DNA from: Xenorhabdus poinarii G6
Lineage (GTDB): Bacteria; Pseudomonadota; Gammaproteobacteria; Enterobacterales; Enterobacteriaceae
Reading direction: 5' to 3'
Length of the DNA stretch: 64,000 nt
Assembly: GCF_000968175.1 (NCBI RefSeq)
Contig: NZ_FO704551.1
Span: 2,480,001-2,544,000, forward strand
The notes below the pieces were generated by a model. It was not told the DNA's origin. It did not search any database and worked only from the letters and a program-made list of their open reading frames with translations. A program made the position numbers and the translations under genes. Shown piece after piece: positions 55,406-64,000 of this stretch (position 1 is the first letter of the stretch; each line of letters begins with the position of its first letter).

Positions 55406-55748
55406 GGTTCGGTCTCCGTCGTGCCGATGGCGGTAAAGGTGGCAAATTCAGGGTGTACCGCCAGTTCCGATAAAGTAAAGGGCAGCCGTTCCCACTGTTC
55501 AGGCTCTGCGCTTTCTTTTGTTTCAACCACGGCCTGCCACTGCGTCTGCGTCCAGGGAAAGACGGTAAAATCACCGTCCCAACATGGCTGACATTCTCTG
55601 CCGCTGAAAGATACAACCGGCACGCTTTTTTGCGCACTGTACGCCAGTAAAGCTGTACCTGTGCGGGTTCAGCCCGTGACGTCACCGACACTTGCAGGCA
55701 ATACGGGGAACCCGCACTGAATATCCACTGAGAAGAGGTATTTTCCAT
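55393..55748 (-). pseudogene. ICE transfer-region gene of unknown function, frameshifted
   Basis: The first 40 codons (MENTSSQWIFSAGSPYCLQV ...) and the last 75 (VPVVSFSGRECQPCWDGDFT ... ETEPCGN) are in different frames. The switch falls at a run of six A on the coding strand (plus 55626-55631); one more A gives a continuous protein of about 118 residues. It lies between the TIGR03752 and TIGR03751 genes, where this ICE class carries a small conserved gene. Confidence 0.65.
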
Positions 55749-57178
55749 TAATCTAATGCTTCCTGATTGTCACGTTGGGTGGTCTCACGCACGCCGTAGC
55801 GCACCTTACGTCCTTTCGTTTCATAATCAATCGCCAGGCGTTGTGTGATATGCACCACAACACGGGCACCGGGCGGGACGTAAACCGCATCAAACGTCTG
55901 GCTGTAGCGCTGTCTGAGCCATTCACTCAGGTCATTCATGCCGCCGGCCATCGCTTTGCCTAATGCCGCCTGTCCGGCATTGCCCGTTAGCGCGGTGGTG
56001 ATACCGCCGGTGCCACTGGTCTGGGCGGTACGCTGACTTTCACTCAGGGCATCGCCGGCCGAATGCATGGCCGAGAGCGCAAACAGGGTCGGCAGATAGG
56101 TGGCGGCGTTGGATTTGCGCTCACCGCTGATACAGGGAATGCCGTTTTCATCGGACAGCCAGCCGATGCCGTTCGCGCTGGTATTGTTGTTTTGCCCGCT
56201 GCCCGGCAGGGTACGCACCGTGCCATCCTGAAAAACAAAGGTAATGGAATTAACCTGACCGCGCACGCAGGAAAGCGTCCAGTCGCCGCTGGCCGAACCG
56301 GATACCACCGCCCCTTCCACCGCCGGCAGTTCAATACCATTGGCGGTCAGGTTGTCTTTGCCGATAAGGATTTTGAACGGATAGGGGTCAGTCACCGTGC
56401 CATTCACGGGAACCCGGCCTAATAACGCGGTCATCGCCTGACTGCCCACTAACGTGGCATTTTCAGGCAGGGTATAGACCGGCTGTTCATTTTCTTCCTT
56501 TGACGGGTTTTGAAGCGAAGGGCTTTGGGGCTTACTTTGCCCGGCGGCGAGCTGTTCACTTAAAAATGAGGTCGGGAACTGCGCCGTGGCTTTTCCACTG
56601 CCGGGGGTTTGTATGTCTGCGGGCTTTTCATCGGCGGGTGTTATCCAGATAAGTTCATTCTGCCCTGAGCCTGAATTGGCAGAATACGGAATACTTCCCG
56701 ACCCAAGTGGTATCGGACTGTCCGGCGCAGACAAAGGCGCTGAATTTAAGCGTTCCGTCAGTAAATCAATCTGTGCAAGCAATCCCTGCTGTTCATCCTG
56801 TAATTCACGCCGGCGCTGTTCATCGTCCTGCCGGATAGCTGCCACCGCCGCGTCTATCTGACCGGCGACATCCTGACGCTGATGCTTTAACTGGTCATTT
56901 TCTTTCAGGATATCGGCATTCTGCTGACCTAAACGCTTTTGCTCTGCCCGCACGTTATTGAGCGTTCCCACCAGCGTTCGCAGGGTATCTTCCGGCGTAT
57001 CGCCACCGACACCCAGCGCCTGTAACTCCTCCGGTGACAATGTGGCCAGGACATTGTTGGGTGGCGTATCGGGCGCGGTAGTGTCGGTTGAACTGCAACT
57101 TTTCATCCCGATAAACCCGCCGAGAACCAACACCGCCGGCACCAGCATTTTCACCAGACTGTTGGATTTAACCTGCAT
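55748..57178 (-). CDS. TraB/VirB10-like ICE protein (TIGR03752 type)
   Basis: 476 residues. Inner-membrane anchor LVPAVLVLGGFIGMKSC, a coiled coil (about 70-135, EQKRLGQQNADILKENDQLK), a Pro/Ser linker, and the VirB10-type beta domain with FKILIGKDNLTANGIELP, CVRGQVNSITFVF and VYVPPGARVVVHITQ. It spans the envelope and links the ATPase to the outer-membrane core. Overlaps neighbours at both ends. Confidence 0.88.
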   Translation of the reverse strand: MQVKSNSLVKMLVPAVLVLGGFIGMKSCSSTDTTAPDTPPNNVLATLSPEELQALGVGGDTPEDTLRTLVGTLNNVRAEQKRLGQQNADILKENDQLKHQRQDVAGQIDAAVAAIRQDDEQRRRELQDEQQGLLAQIDLLTERLNSAPLSAPDSPIPLGSGSIPYSANSGSGQNELIWITPADEKPADIQTPGSGKATAQFPTSFLSEQLAAGQSKPQSPSLQNPSKEENEQPVYTLPENATLVGSQAMTALLGRVPVNGTVTDPYPFKILIGKDNLTANGIELPAVEGAVVSGSASGDWTLSCVRGQVNSITFVFQDGTVRTLPGSGQNNNTSANGIGWLSDENGIPCISGERKSNAATYLPTLFALSAMHSAGDALSESQRTAQTSGTGGITTALTGNAGQAALGKAMAGGMNDLSEWLRQRYSQTFDAVYVPPGARVVVHITQRLAIDYETKGRKVRYGVRETTQRDNQEALD

Positions 57179-58004
57179 GACGGCCTCCCGGTTTCACCGC
57201 TACCGGCTCAGGGATAAAAGCATTATCCGACTGTCCTCGGGTCACAAGATACAGCACGGTGGTATCTTCCGGTGTCCCGGCTTCGCTCAGCCAGCGATGC
57301 TGAAACGTCGCCGAGACAAATTGTCCCTGCAAAGCCCGTGGGTCAAGCGTGATATTGCGCTTAGCCGTATTGCGCAGTTTCAGGGCTACCACGGTGTAAT
57401 TTTGCACGCCCCAGCCGGCCAGCGGGGAAACCGCAATCGGTTCTGAAGGGTAGAGTGTCGTGATAGATTCGGGTAAATGCAGACTGACCGGGTGGATCCA
57501 CGTAACCGGCTCGACGGTACGCAGCGGGGCATAAAGCTGCTGAGCGGCATAGCGGGTTAATATCACAGGCGCGGGAGCCGAAAGTGCTGATTTTCTCTGA
57601 TACGGTGACCCCTCTTTTGGGGCAGAATTTTTTTCATCCGGATAAAGAATGCGGACGGGTTCCGTTGACCCCATTTTGGTGGCGGTGATATCCAGTAAGA
57701 TAATTTCGCCGTTTTCACTGTCCTGCAATTGCAGACGGGTAGACGGAAAAGATTGGCTGGCTTTCAGGTAAACCGCCCCGCCTGCGCTCTGCACCCGCAG
57801 TTTATCGCTGAGTGACGGAGACAAACCAACACGGACATTTCTGTCTGCGAAAATAATCCGCTCCTGACCTACCTTGAGGGCAATGGATAGCGGAATGCGT
57901 TCCCATTTCATCAGTTCATCAGCCTTTGCACCGAGGCTGAACAGCACGAGGCTGACCAATCCCAGCCAAAAACAGGCAGAAGAGCAAGATGGATATCTTT
58001 TCAT
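57168..58004 (-). CDS. TraK-like ICE protein (TIGR03749 type)
   Basis: 278 residues from MKRYPSCSSACFW with a signal peptide ending SLGAKA, then LMKWERIPLSIALKVGQERI, ILLDITATKMGS and WGVQNYTVVALKLRNTAKR. Secretin-like periplasmic subunit of the channel. The frame upstream to 58076 is an extension over the overlapping neighbour. Confidence 0.85.
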   Translation of the reverse strand: MKRYPSCSSACFWLGLVSLVLFSLGAKADELMKWERIPLSIALKVGQERIIFADRNVRVGLSPSLSDKLRVQSAGGAVYLKASQSFPSTRLQLQDSENGEIILLDITATKMGSTEPVRILYPDEKNSAPKEGSPYQRKSALSAPAPVILTRYAAQQLYAPLRTVEPVTWIHPVSLHLPESITTLYPSEPIAVSPLAGWGVQNYTVVALKLRNTAKRNITLDPRALQGQFVSATFQHRWLSEAGTPEDTTVLYLVTRGQSDNAFIPEPVAVKPGGRHAG

Positions 58005-58657
58005 TGGAACACACCCTTTTTCTCTTCCACAGGTTGCGGCATGGCTTCCAGACGCTGTGGCATCCCGTCGTAACAATCCAGCGCCAGCCCGAAGGGGTTA
58101 CGCTCCGCATCCCCCTCCCAGCGCACCACTTTCAGGGGATAGCGCACCAATGCCCGTTTCACTGGCTCGGCGTGATAATATTCATCGGCCACCAAATCCA
58201 GCCGCACCACCCAGTTATCCCGGTTACGCACCGTCACACTTTTCGTCTCGTAACCCCGGCCGGGAATTTCATACACCACCCGCACCCGGTCGAGCAGTTC
58301 ACCACTGTCGGCCCGGGTTTTAGCATCTTCCCGTAAAAAATCCTGACAGGCGGGGGTCAGATAAGGCGACAAAGCCGCAATTTTAGCCGGGTAGTCCTGT
58401 GCCCCGTTTTTCGGCCAGGCGTTCAGTTGCTGGAAAAGATAAAACGCAAAACTGTAGACACTCGGCGCAGGCACTTCCCACCACGGGCGGGTGCTGCCGC
58501 TGCGTAAGTCCGGTGGATTATGGATGGTGAGACTACGCGGTGAGGCCATCCAGCCCGTGAGCGTAATCAGCAAGACCAGTACCAGCACCCCGCAGGCAAG
58601 CCGCAGGGTCAGGATATGCTGGTCACGGTTTTTCAGCGCATGACGAAACCGGCTCAT
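58001..58657 (-). CDS. TraE/VirB8-like ICE protein (TIGR03746 type)
   Basis: 218 residues. Single N-terminal membrane helix (LRLACGVLVLVLLITLTGWM) and a periplasmic domain with SVYSFAFYLFQQLNAWPKNG and YLTPACQDFLRED. Assembly factor of the mating channel. Overlaps both neighbours by 4 bases. Confidence 0.88.
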   Translation of the reverse strand: MSRFRHALKNRDQHILTLRLACGVLVLVLLITLTGWMASPRSLTIHNPPDLRSGSTRPWWEVPAPSVYSFAFYLFQQLNAWPKNGAQDYPAKIAALSPYLTPACQDFLREDAKTRADSGELLDRVRVVYEIPGRGYETKSVTVRNRDNWVVRLDLVADEYYHAEPVKRALVRYPLKVVRWEGDAERNPFGLALDCYDGMPQRLEAMPQPVEEKKGVFQ

Positions 58658-59028
58658 CGCAGGCTCCCGTTACGATGAGACAGACTGCTTCGGCGCAACG
58701 ACCAACCCTGAGCCGCAATAATCAATGCCGGATCACCGATGCCCAGCCGGCGTTTTTTCTCTTCCAGCTTCAGCCAGAGATAATTTTCCGGTTTGCCGCG
58801 CTTAAGCTGAGCGAGCCAGCGACCGCCAAAACTAATCAATAACAAGGGCATGAACAGCATACCCGTCGGTATCATGACCCAGCCGGCTAACGGGATAAAA
58901 GGAAGGCTCACCATCAACCCGAATGCCAGCCTCAGCAAAGCGGTCAGCCCCATTTCCGGTGTGGTGAATCCCCGGAATACGACCGGTTCGGCATTTAAGC
59001 GATCGGGTAAAAACGGGATCGTCTGCAT
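58654..59028 (-). CDS. TraL-like ICE protein (TIGR03750 type)
   Basis: 124 residues starting MQTIPFLPDRLNAEPVVFRG, with two adjacent membrane helices (GLTALLRLAFGLMVSLPFIP and LAGWVMIPTGMLFMPLLLIS) and a basic C-terminus. Matches the small inner-membrane subunit next to the pilin in F-like systems. Confidence 0.87.
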   Translation of the reverse strand: MQTIPFLPDRLNAEPVVFRGFTTPEMGLTALLRLAFGLMVSLPFIPLAGWVMIPTGMLFMPLLLISFGGRWLAQLKRGKPENYLWLKLEEKKRRLGIGDPALIIAAQGWSLRRSSLSHRNGSLR

Positions 59029-59038
59029 CAGCGGTACC

Positions 59039-59422
59039 TCAAAAGATAATGCCGGCCGATTTCGCCAGCAACCAAATCACCGCAACCAATAGCACCACGC
59101 CGACCACGATAATGGAGCCAAACTGTGTCCAGGTGGCTTTGCCGTCCCGCACTTCCGAAAAGGTTTCAACCGCCGCCGAGGCGACCTTAAAAAACGCCAC
59201 TGCCGAAAGGATCAGCCCGCCAATCACAATACCATCCTGGGCATAGCCCTTCACCTGTCCCAGTAATCCGCCCCCGCCACCACTTTTTGGCGGTTCGATA
59301 GCCGGCAAATCGGCCCAGGCGGATTGACAGAAAAGACCGGACAGCAAAAAAACGGTACTTATTCTGGTTATCAGATTCGCACTGATACGACGGCAAACGG
59401 TAAAAATTGGCTTCATGTTCAA
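59039..59422 (-). CDS. Pilin-like ICE membrane protein (TIGR03745 type)
   Basis: 127 residues. Signal peptide (FLLSGLFCQSAWA), then LPAIEPPKSGGGGGLLGQVK and two hydrophobic helices (DGIVIGGLILSAVAFFKVAS; FGSIIVVGVVLLVAVIWLLA). Probable pilus subunit or pilin-like membrane protein. Confidence 0.85.
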   Translation of the reverse strand: MNMKPIFTVCRRISANLITRISTVFLLSGLFCQSAWADLPAIEPPKSGGGGGLLGQVKGYAQDGIVIGGLILSAVAFFKVASAAVETFSEVRDGKATWTQFGSIIVVGVVLLVAVIWLLAKSAGIIF

Positions 59423-59451
59423 TTCATTCCTTTTTCATTATGTTCGTTGCA

Positions 59452-59688
59452 TCAGCTGGCAAACATCCAGACCGCGACCACCAGTAAGATGGCGGTTCGC
59501 ATAGCAAACTGGCTTATCGTCTGATTACGTACTTTTTCATTCGCCCAGCCGTTCCAGACATCCACTGCGGCCCAGGCCGCCCAAAGAAACAGGGTGGCTA
59601 AGAAAAATCCGACGCAGACCAGATACAAAAAGGTGATATCAAAGTGCCCCGAGGCCACGGTAAAGGCAATGCGTTGTGCCTCCGTCAT
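59452..59688 (-). CDS. Small ICE membrane protein (TIGR03758 type)
   Basis: 78 residues with two membrane helices (FLYLVCVGFFLATLFLWAAW; MRTAILLVVAVWMFAS) and the linking DVWNGWANEKVRNQ. Located between RAQPRD-type and pilin-like genes as in other members of this ICE class. Confidence 0.85.
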   Translation of the reverse strand: MTEAQRIAFTVASGHFDITFLYLVCVGFFLATLFLWAAWAAVDVWNGWANEKVRNQTISQFAMRTAILLVVAVWMFAS

Positions 59689-60020
59689 TGCGGATGTTCC
59701 TGACGGTAATGACCGGATACACTGCCTGATCCCTGCTGCTGGGCGCGGGAAGGGGTCAGATAGTGATCGATACCGGCTTTGATGGTGCTGAGATCCGCTT
59801 TGATACGGAGGTAATCAAAGTCATAACGAGGAGGTGTTGGGATGTCAGCCTGCTTTTCAGCGAGGCTTGCGCGCTCCAGTGCTATCTGTACCTGCTCAAT
59901 CAAACGCTTTGCACTCGCCAGTTCGTCTTTCTCGGCAGCCTGCGCAAGCGGTACACACACCAGGATCAGACTCAGCAGACAGGCAGAACGGGACAGGGAA
60001 AAGCAACCGTGCATAAACAT
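59685..60020 (-). CDS. RAQPRD-family ICE protein
   Basis: 111 residues with a signal peptide (LLSLILVCVPLAQA) and the family core RYDFDYLRIKADLSTIKAGI followed by DHYLTPSRAQ. The family-naming motif SRAQPRD reads SRAQQQG here, so the tail has diverged. Overlaps the next gene by 4 bases. Confidence 0.82.
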   Translation of the reverse strand: MFMHGCFSLSRSACLLSLILVCVPLAQAAEKDELASAKRLIEQVQIALERASLAEKQADIPTPPRYDFDYLRIKADLSTIKAGIDHYLTPSRAQQQGSGSVSGHYRQEHPQ

Positions 60021-60162
60021 TCACCTCGTCATGGAATTCAGGTAATCGAGGATGCGGGGTTTTTCAGGGCAGATCAGCAATAAACCCTTTATGCTTTGAT
60101 GAAAATTAGCTAAATAGTCTGGCTAACTTATTCAGCCAAAACTTAATAATGAAGGAAAACAC

Positions 60163-60842
60163 ATGCTGCGGATTGATTTAAGCGTCCCTGATGAGGAATA
60201 CGAGCAGGCACGGAAGCTGGGTGCGCACTGGGATGCCGTCGAACAAATCTGGTATATCGACAACAGCATTGACCCGACGCCGTTTATGAATTGGTTGCCG
60301 TTCTACAATGTGCATGCTGAATACTGGTATCTCACCCAGACTCAAACAGCCTGCCCGCACTGTCATGAATCCACCACGGTGACCGCGTTTATGCTGCCAG
60401 CCGGGCATAAGATGCTGGAAAATGATGATGACGATGAAGATGATATCAGTACTGAAATGAGCTACACAGAACAGGACAGCCCGGCATTTTTATTTTATAT
60501 CGCCGATATTCCCACTCTCGTGCGTAACGTGCTGCCCGGCTTTCACCATACCCTGCGCAAAGCCGTCAGCACTGGATAAACCACTGCGAACACTGTGGCG
60601 TGCAGCAAGATGATACCGAACTGTTTGCAGAAATCGGCGGCGCGTTTTTTCCTGCGTCCAGAGAGCAAGCGGCGACTATTCAGTTACACCGTATCGATCA
60701 GCCGTTTGTCGGGTATTGTGAAGATATTTCGCATCATCACTACTATTTTGACCCGAAGCAGGATAACCGTATCTGTAAAGCGTGTGACTGGTTTGAATGG
60801 ATGACGCAGGTGGTGAATGCACCGTCAAAATACCAGCATTAG
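60163..60842 (+). pseudogene. DUF5710-type zinc-ribbon protein, frameshifted
   Basis: Rightward gene inside the leftward tra block. The first part (60163-60579) has the DUF5710 opening LGAHWDAVEQIWYID and a CPHCH zinc knuckle. The continuation in another frame begins HWINHCEHCGVQQDDTEL and carries CKACDWFEW, so a second zinc-binding pair follows. Adding one C after GTCAG near 60571 would join the frames into about 226 residues. Such proteins are common ICE/plasmid cargo with unknown role. Confidence 0.7.
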
Positions 60843-60931
60843 CCTGAAAGACTGACGCGCCGCGGGGCGGCTTGTCTGCTGACGCTGGAGTACAAAACAA
60901 AAAATGTTTTGCACTCCAGCATCCAGCGCAC

Positions 60932-61690
60932 TTACAAATATTTCTTAAACATGGATGTTGTTATCACAATCGCCATGCCCAGCACTATCGCCGCAGGCAA
61001 CAATATCACCGTAGGATACACCACATCCGGCCACGATAAATACAGTACACAGGGAACAGTGCAGGCCGGTTTTATCCCCCGTTTTGCATGATGGTAAACA
61101 AAACTGGATTCATACCCTGCACCATAACGCCGTAAATCCCGCCGTCCCAGCCCGTCAACCAGTGCAACTATCACCACCATCACAAACAAGGGGACGGATA
61201 ACAGCAGAATGGCTATCCGGGTCAACATCCCCATCGTGATAAACACCGTGGCCAGCCAATACTCCCGCAAATGCCCCGATATGCCATGTAATACCGTATT
61301 GAATTCACGCATAAAATCATTGCGGCTATTGAACTGGTATTGCGACTGTCCCTGAACCCAGCCCATAAAACCACTGTCCACAAACAGCCATTGATAGGCT
61401 TGCGCCAACCCTGCCGAAACGGTTTGTGAGGGTTCTGACAGCAACAGGCTTCGGGTAAATTCTGAGGAGAGATAGTTAAGCTCTGCCTTCATCATATTCT
61501 GACTATGAGTGGCACCCTGTTCCGGCCAGAAAAAAGCCATACCAAGATATTCCAGTAACAGGCTGAATAGCCAGGACATCGCCATAAACCCAATGAGTTG
61601 CCACGGCCATTCCCATAACACACGATACAACAAACCATGCTTGCGGGGCGGTTGGGAAGATGGGCGGGAATGGTTTTCTGACTGTGCCAT
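60932..61690 (-). CDS. DUF4400-type ICE membrane protein (TIGR03747 type)
   Basis: 252 residues with four membrane segments (WQLIGFMAMSWLFSLLLEYL; TMGMLTRIAILLLSVPLFVM; VIVALVDG; VYPTVILLPAAIVLGMAIVI) and the conserved GLGRRDLRRYGAGYESSFVY. It is encoded just after TraD and is probably part of its complex. Confidence 0.87.
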   Translation of the reverse strand: MAQSENHSRPSSQPPRKHGLLYRVLWEWPWQLIGFMAMSWLFSLLLEYLGMAFFWPEQGATHSQNMMKAELNYLSSEFTRSLLLSEPSQTVSAGLAQAYQWLFVDSGFMGWVQGQSQYQFNSRNDFMREFNTVLHGISGHLREYWLATVFITMGMLTRIAILLLSVPLFVMVVIVALVDGLGRRDLRRYGAGYESSFVYHHAKRGIKPACTVPCVLYLSWPDVVYPTVILLPAAIVLGMAIVITTSMFKKYL

Positions 61691-61699
61691 GTGCGGTAA

Positions 61700-63763
61700 C
61701 TACCCCTTCTCTTCCCACCAAGATTCACTGGTGCGGTAGTACCTGCGCATCTGTTCGGCAATTTTCTGCAAATTGGCCGGCATCAGGACATCATCGTCAT
61801 CCCCCGTAGGCAAAGGCATGCGGATTTTCCACAACTGTCCACCCTCCAGTAACGCGAACGCCTGCCCTTTCGGCAGGTTAATCATTTCGGCCGGGGTGAT
61901 CAGCGGCGTTTTGACGGTGCCTACCCTGTCCTGTGTGGAAGAGGTGAAATCCTGTCCCTGTTCCACATCGGCAATATCCGAATGCCCGGAGACCAGGGTC
62001 TTGCTGTAGATTTCCACTTCCGGCAGCTGGCTGGTGAGCAGTTCAGCCGTCCGGTTATCCCGCACCCGCAGCATCATCAGGGTATTGAAGTTGCCCACCA
62101 CCTGCGCGGTTTTGGCCGGGCTGCCAATACGGGCTTCGATATCGGAGGAGGTCTGGGTATACGCCGTCACCTGCATCCCTGCCCCGCCGCCTTTATTGAT
62201 CAGCGGGATAAACTCATCGCCCATCAATTCGTTGAATTCATCACAATGCAGATTAATCGCCAGCTTACCATCATGACGAACCGGCAAGCCGGCATTCATG
62301 CCATATTTATAAATCTGTCCGGCGACACTCACCAAATCCGCAAACATACTGTTGCCCACCGCCGAGGCCACATCGCTGTCAGACAGCGCATCCAGCCCGA
62401 TATAAACAATCCCGTTTTTGCGGATCACCTGCTCCCAGTCAAAGATGGGCCGTAGATCCGCCATATTGAGGTAATCCGGCGATAACAGTTCGGCAATTTT
62501 GCCTGTCGTCAGTTTTTCCAGCAGCGGCAATAAGGACGCGACAATTTTATCAAAATAGGTACGGTCATAACGCACGGCAGAACGCAGACCATCCAGAATC
62601 GGGTCATAGAGTTGCTTGCCTGCGTCAGAACTCAGCGTCATTTCCATCGCCCAGAGCCGGAGGGCATCGGGTTGCCCCTGCATATTGCGCGGAATGTCTT
62701 TTTCTTTCAGTTTGCTGAGGGAATGACTGATTTGCGCCAGCAGATCCGGCTGTCTTTCTTCCATCATTCGGGTGGCATAGCGTTGATACAGTTCGCTGAT
62801 ATTATTGACGTAGCGGGTGATAAGCTGGTAATCCGGCCGGTGCCCCAGAGCCACCAAAGCACGGGCAACAATATTGACAAACCGCCAGGCAAATTCACGG
62901 AACGCGGCGCTGTTGCCTTCCCCGCTGAGCTGCCCCGCCAGACGGGAAGCCACTTCGGATACCCGACCAAACCGTCCGACGGCGTTATAACGGGCTGAAA
63001 TCCCCGGCCAGCCCAGATGAAAGAGGGACAGTTCATTGCCGCGACCCGCGCGGTGTGCTTCAGCCCAGATCCGTCTTAACAGGTCAGCATCCCCTTTGGG
63101 ATCAAACACAATCACCACTTCACCGCGCCGGATATCCTGTGTGATAAGCAGTTCAGCCAGCCGGGTTTTCCCCACACGGGTAGTCCCCATCACCAGCGTA
63201 TGCCCGACCCGCTCGCGCAGATCCATAAACATGTCCGCCTCCTGCGGTTCAATCCCGTGGATAGCCGGATTGCCACCCACAGGCGGCAGCGGGCGTACCG
63301 GATTAAATGGCGAGTCTTTGCGTAATAGCGCAGATAATGTCGGCCAACGGTATTCAGTTCGGCGCTCCAGTGCGCGGGCAAACTGATATATCCGGGACGA
63401 TTGTACGAATCGCTCGACTTCCGGTCGCCGCGTATCCTGCAAACGCTGGGTATGCTTCTGCTGCCAGCGAAATCCCCGGCCCAGAAACAATTGTCGGTGA
63501 CTGACGGGAATGTGCTTTGTGCTCATCTGGTAACGCGGCAGGCGGCGCAGATTCCGGCGATAGCGGATAACCTGCATGCCCTGCCACAGGCGCAGTATCG
63601 CCAGAACGGCAAACCCGCCACCCATGACATAACTGACGGAGGGTGCCAATGCAATGGCCCAGGGTGCCCGGAAACAAACAAATGCCGCAACGGCGGAGAC
63701 CAGCGCCGTATTCAGCTCGACGGCAGGACGCAGCAGGGCTTCAACCACATAACGGCGGCTCAT
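61700..63763 (-). CDS. traD: TraD type IV coupling protein
   Basis: 687 residues from MSRRYVVEALLRP. Two N-terminal membrane helices (about 20-70), Walker A GTTRVGKTRLAELL, Walker B-like VVIVFDPKGD and the later NLHCDEFNELMGDEF. The Walker A has Arg in place of the usual Gly (GTTRVGKT), as in other members of this TraD branch. It brings the relaxosome to the channel and powers DNA pumping. The ATG at 63763 overlaps the upstream stop; the longer frame to 63976 lies over that neighbour. Confidence 0.92.
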   Translation of the reverse strand: MSRRYVVEALLRPAVELNTALVSAVAAFVCFRAPWAIALAPSVSYVMGGGFAVLAILRLWQGMQVIRYRRNLRRLPRYQMSTKHIPVSHRQLFLGRGFRWQQKHTQRLQDTRRPEVERFVQSSRIYQFARALERRTEYRWPTLSALLRKDSPFNPVRPLPPVGGNPAIHGIEPQEADMFMDLRERVGHTLVMGTTRVGKTRLAELLITQDIRRGEVVIVFDPKGDADLLRRIWAEAHRAGRGNELSLFHLGWPGISARYNAVGRFGRVSEVASRLAGQLSGEGNSAAFREFAWRFVNIVARALVALGHRPDYQLITRYVNNISELYQRYATRMMEERQPDLLAQISHSLSKLKEKDIPRNMQGQPDALRLWAMEMTLSSDAGKQLYDPILDGLRSAVRYDRTYFDKIVASLLPLLEKLTTGKIAELLSPDYLNMADLRPIFDWEQVIRKNGIVYIGLDALSDSDVASAVGNSMFADLVSVAGQIYKYGMNAGLPVRHDGKLAINLHCDEFNELMGDEFIPLINKGGGAGMQVTAYTQTSSDIEARIGSPAKTAQVVGNFNTLMMLRVRDNRTAELLTSQLPEVEIYSKTLVSGHSDIADVEQGQDFTSSTQDRVGTVKTPLITPAEMINLPKGQAFALLEGGQLWKIRMPLPTGDDDDVLMPANLQKIAEQMRRYYRTSESWWEEKG

Positions 63764-64000
63764 GGTGACAACTGTTGGGAAAGTTGAGTTTCCGTGATCA
63801 ACACCGGATAATGTTGCAGTTGCAATCGACGAGCCAGCTCGGTGCCGGAAGCAGGCGATAACAATAAATCCGGTGCCAATGCCCGCAGTGACTGCAAACC
63901 CGCCATTTCCCTGACATTGACGACCAGACCCACAGCTTGCAGTTTCGTCAAGGTGGCCGCATTCTGGCTTAACCACCGGCGTGAACCGGGATCATCCCCA
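63760..64000 (-). CDS. ICE protein upstream of TraD (TIGR03765 type), partial
   Basis: The frame is open to the window edge: DPGSRRWLSQNAATLTKLQA, then VGLVVNV and HYPVLITETQLSQQL at the end. This matches the small conserved protein encoded before TraD in this ICE class. The N-terminal part is outside the window. Its stop overlaps the TraD ATG (ATGA). Confidence 0.75.
   Translation of the reverse strand, partial: GDDPGSRRWLSQNAATLTKLQAVGLVVNVREMAGLQSLRALAPDLLLSPASGTELARRLQLQHYPVLITETQLSQQLSP

Larger units (their letters stand above)
12530..64000. mobile_element. ICE of the SPI-7 / PFGI-1 / ICEPm1 class in tRNA-Phe (left part)
   Basis: From the tRNA end to the window edge nearly every non-cargo gene belongs to the integrating-conjugative-element set: recombinases, a TraI_2-like remnant, antirestriction proteins, and TIGR03744-03758/03765-type transfer genes including TraC and TraD. 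Tra genes are GC-rich while the cargo blocks are AT-rich. The usual run traC-TIGR03757-03756-03755-TraG is interrupted between 35527 and 52240 by about 16.7 kb of cargo. Relaxase, replication/partition genes and the other end are not in view. Confidence 0.88.

Noticed and set aside
55023..55748. 241-codon frame overlapping the TIGR03751 lipoprotein
   Set aside because: Only its first 40 codons look real; the rest runs antisense to nothing useful and over the lipoprotein in a wrong frame, best explained by a frameshift.
12530..64000. Second copy of the tRNA-Phe 3' end (distal att site)
   Set aside because: I saw no second copy of the CCGGGCACCA end with the T-arm sequence; the other end must lie beyond 64000.
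1..64000. CRISPR array
   Set aside because: No series of regularly spaced direct repeats was seen; the repeated leaders on the ICE are irregularly spaced palindromes.

Overview
The window looks like a chromosome segment of an insect-associated member of the Morganellaceae, most likely Xenorhabdus or Photorhabdus. This rests on the enterobacterial gene order hemW ... yggN, glsB, yggL, trmB, mutY, yggX, mltC, tRNA-Phe, on AT-rich intergenic DNA, and on a large accessory island loaded with specialised-metabolite genes. The assignment comes from gene content and order only, not from a database search.

Region 1 (1-12529) is core chromosome. It holds the 3' part of hemW, a divergent pair of an aconitase-family dehydratase (two subunits) and a LysR regulator, a YrdC/Sua5-like protein beside a PEBP-like protein, a siderophore-type substrate-binding protein behind a 13-bp palindrome that fits a Fur site, and the yggN-glsB-yggL-trmB / mutY-yggX-mltC block ending in tRNA-Phe(GAA).

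Region 2 (about 12530 to beyond 64000) is an integrative and conjugative element (ICE) of the SPI-7 / PFGI-1 / ICEPm1 type with an F-like (MPF-G) secretion system. Next to the tRNA lies a leftward module: tyrosine recombinase, eroded TraI_2-like protein, methylase-like protein, YubB-like protein, CbtA-like toxin, two ArdB/KlcA-like antirestriction proteins and a second recombinase. These genes share palindromic leaders, and one leader occurs twice as a three-hairpin RNA with compensatory base changes. The conjugation genes come in two blocks. Block one (30844-35527) has TraG-N-, TraH-, TraU- and TrbC-like genes. Block two (52240-64000) has TraC/VirB4 through TraD. The DNA between the modules is cargo.

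Cargo A (22199-30395, leftward) is an operon: a 43-residue peptide gene, an intergenic hairpin, two paralogous haem-oxygenase-like diiron proteins with N-terminal RiPP-recognition-like domains, a class III aminotransferase, an aldehyde dehydrogenase and an MFS exporter. I read it as a candidate RiPP pathway of undescribed type. The last two genes are broken by an IS630-family and an IS982-family element. Both insertions can be undone on paper to restore the reading frames, so the strain probably lost the pathway recently.

Cargo B (37556-46463, rightward) follows an IS1-family element. It is a compact polyketide-like operon of twelve genes: a HemN-like radical SAM protein, an ACP fused to a SRPBCC cyclase, further SRPBCC-like cyclases, a flavoprotein, a cyclase-family (kynurenine formamidase-like) hydrolase, one complete ketosynthase, a short partner resembling only a ketosynthase N-terminal domain, an EVE-domain protein, an orphan small protein and an MFS exporter. 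It has no acyltransferase, ketoreductase or ordinary chain length factor. I do not recognise this gene set.

Cargo C (47257-51600) holds a large invasin/intimin-type inverse autotransporter and two small unknown proteins. At least four single-base indels break conjugation-region genes (two in traC, one in the gene upstream of the TIGR03751 lipoprotein, one in a DUF5710-type gene). Three of them lie in homopolymer runs, so the element is either decaying or the assembly contains errors.
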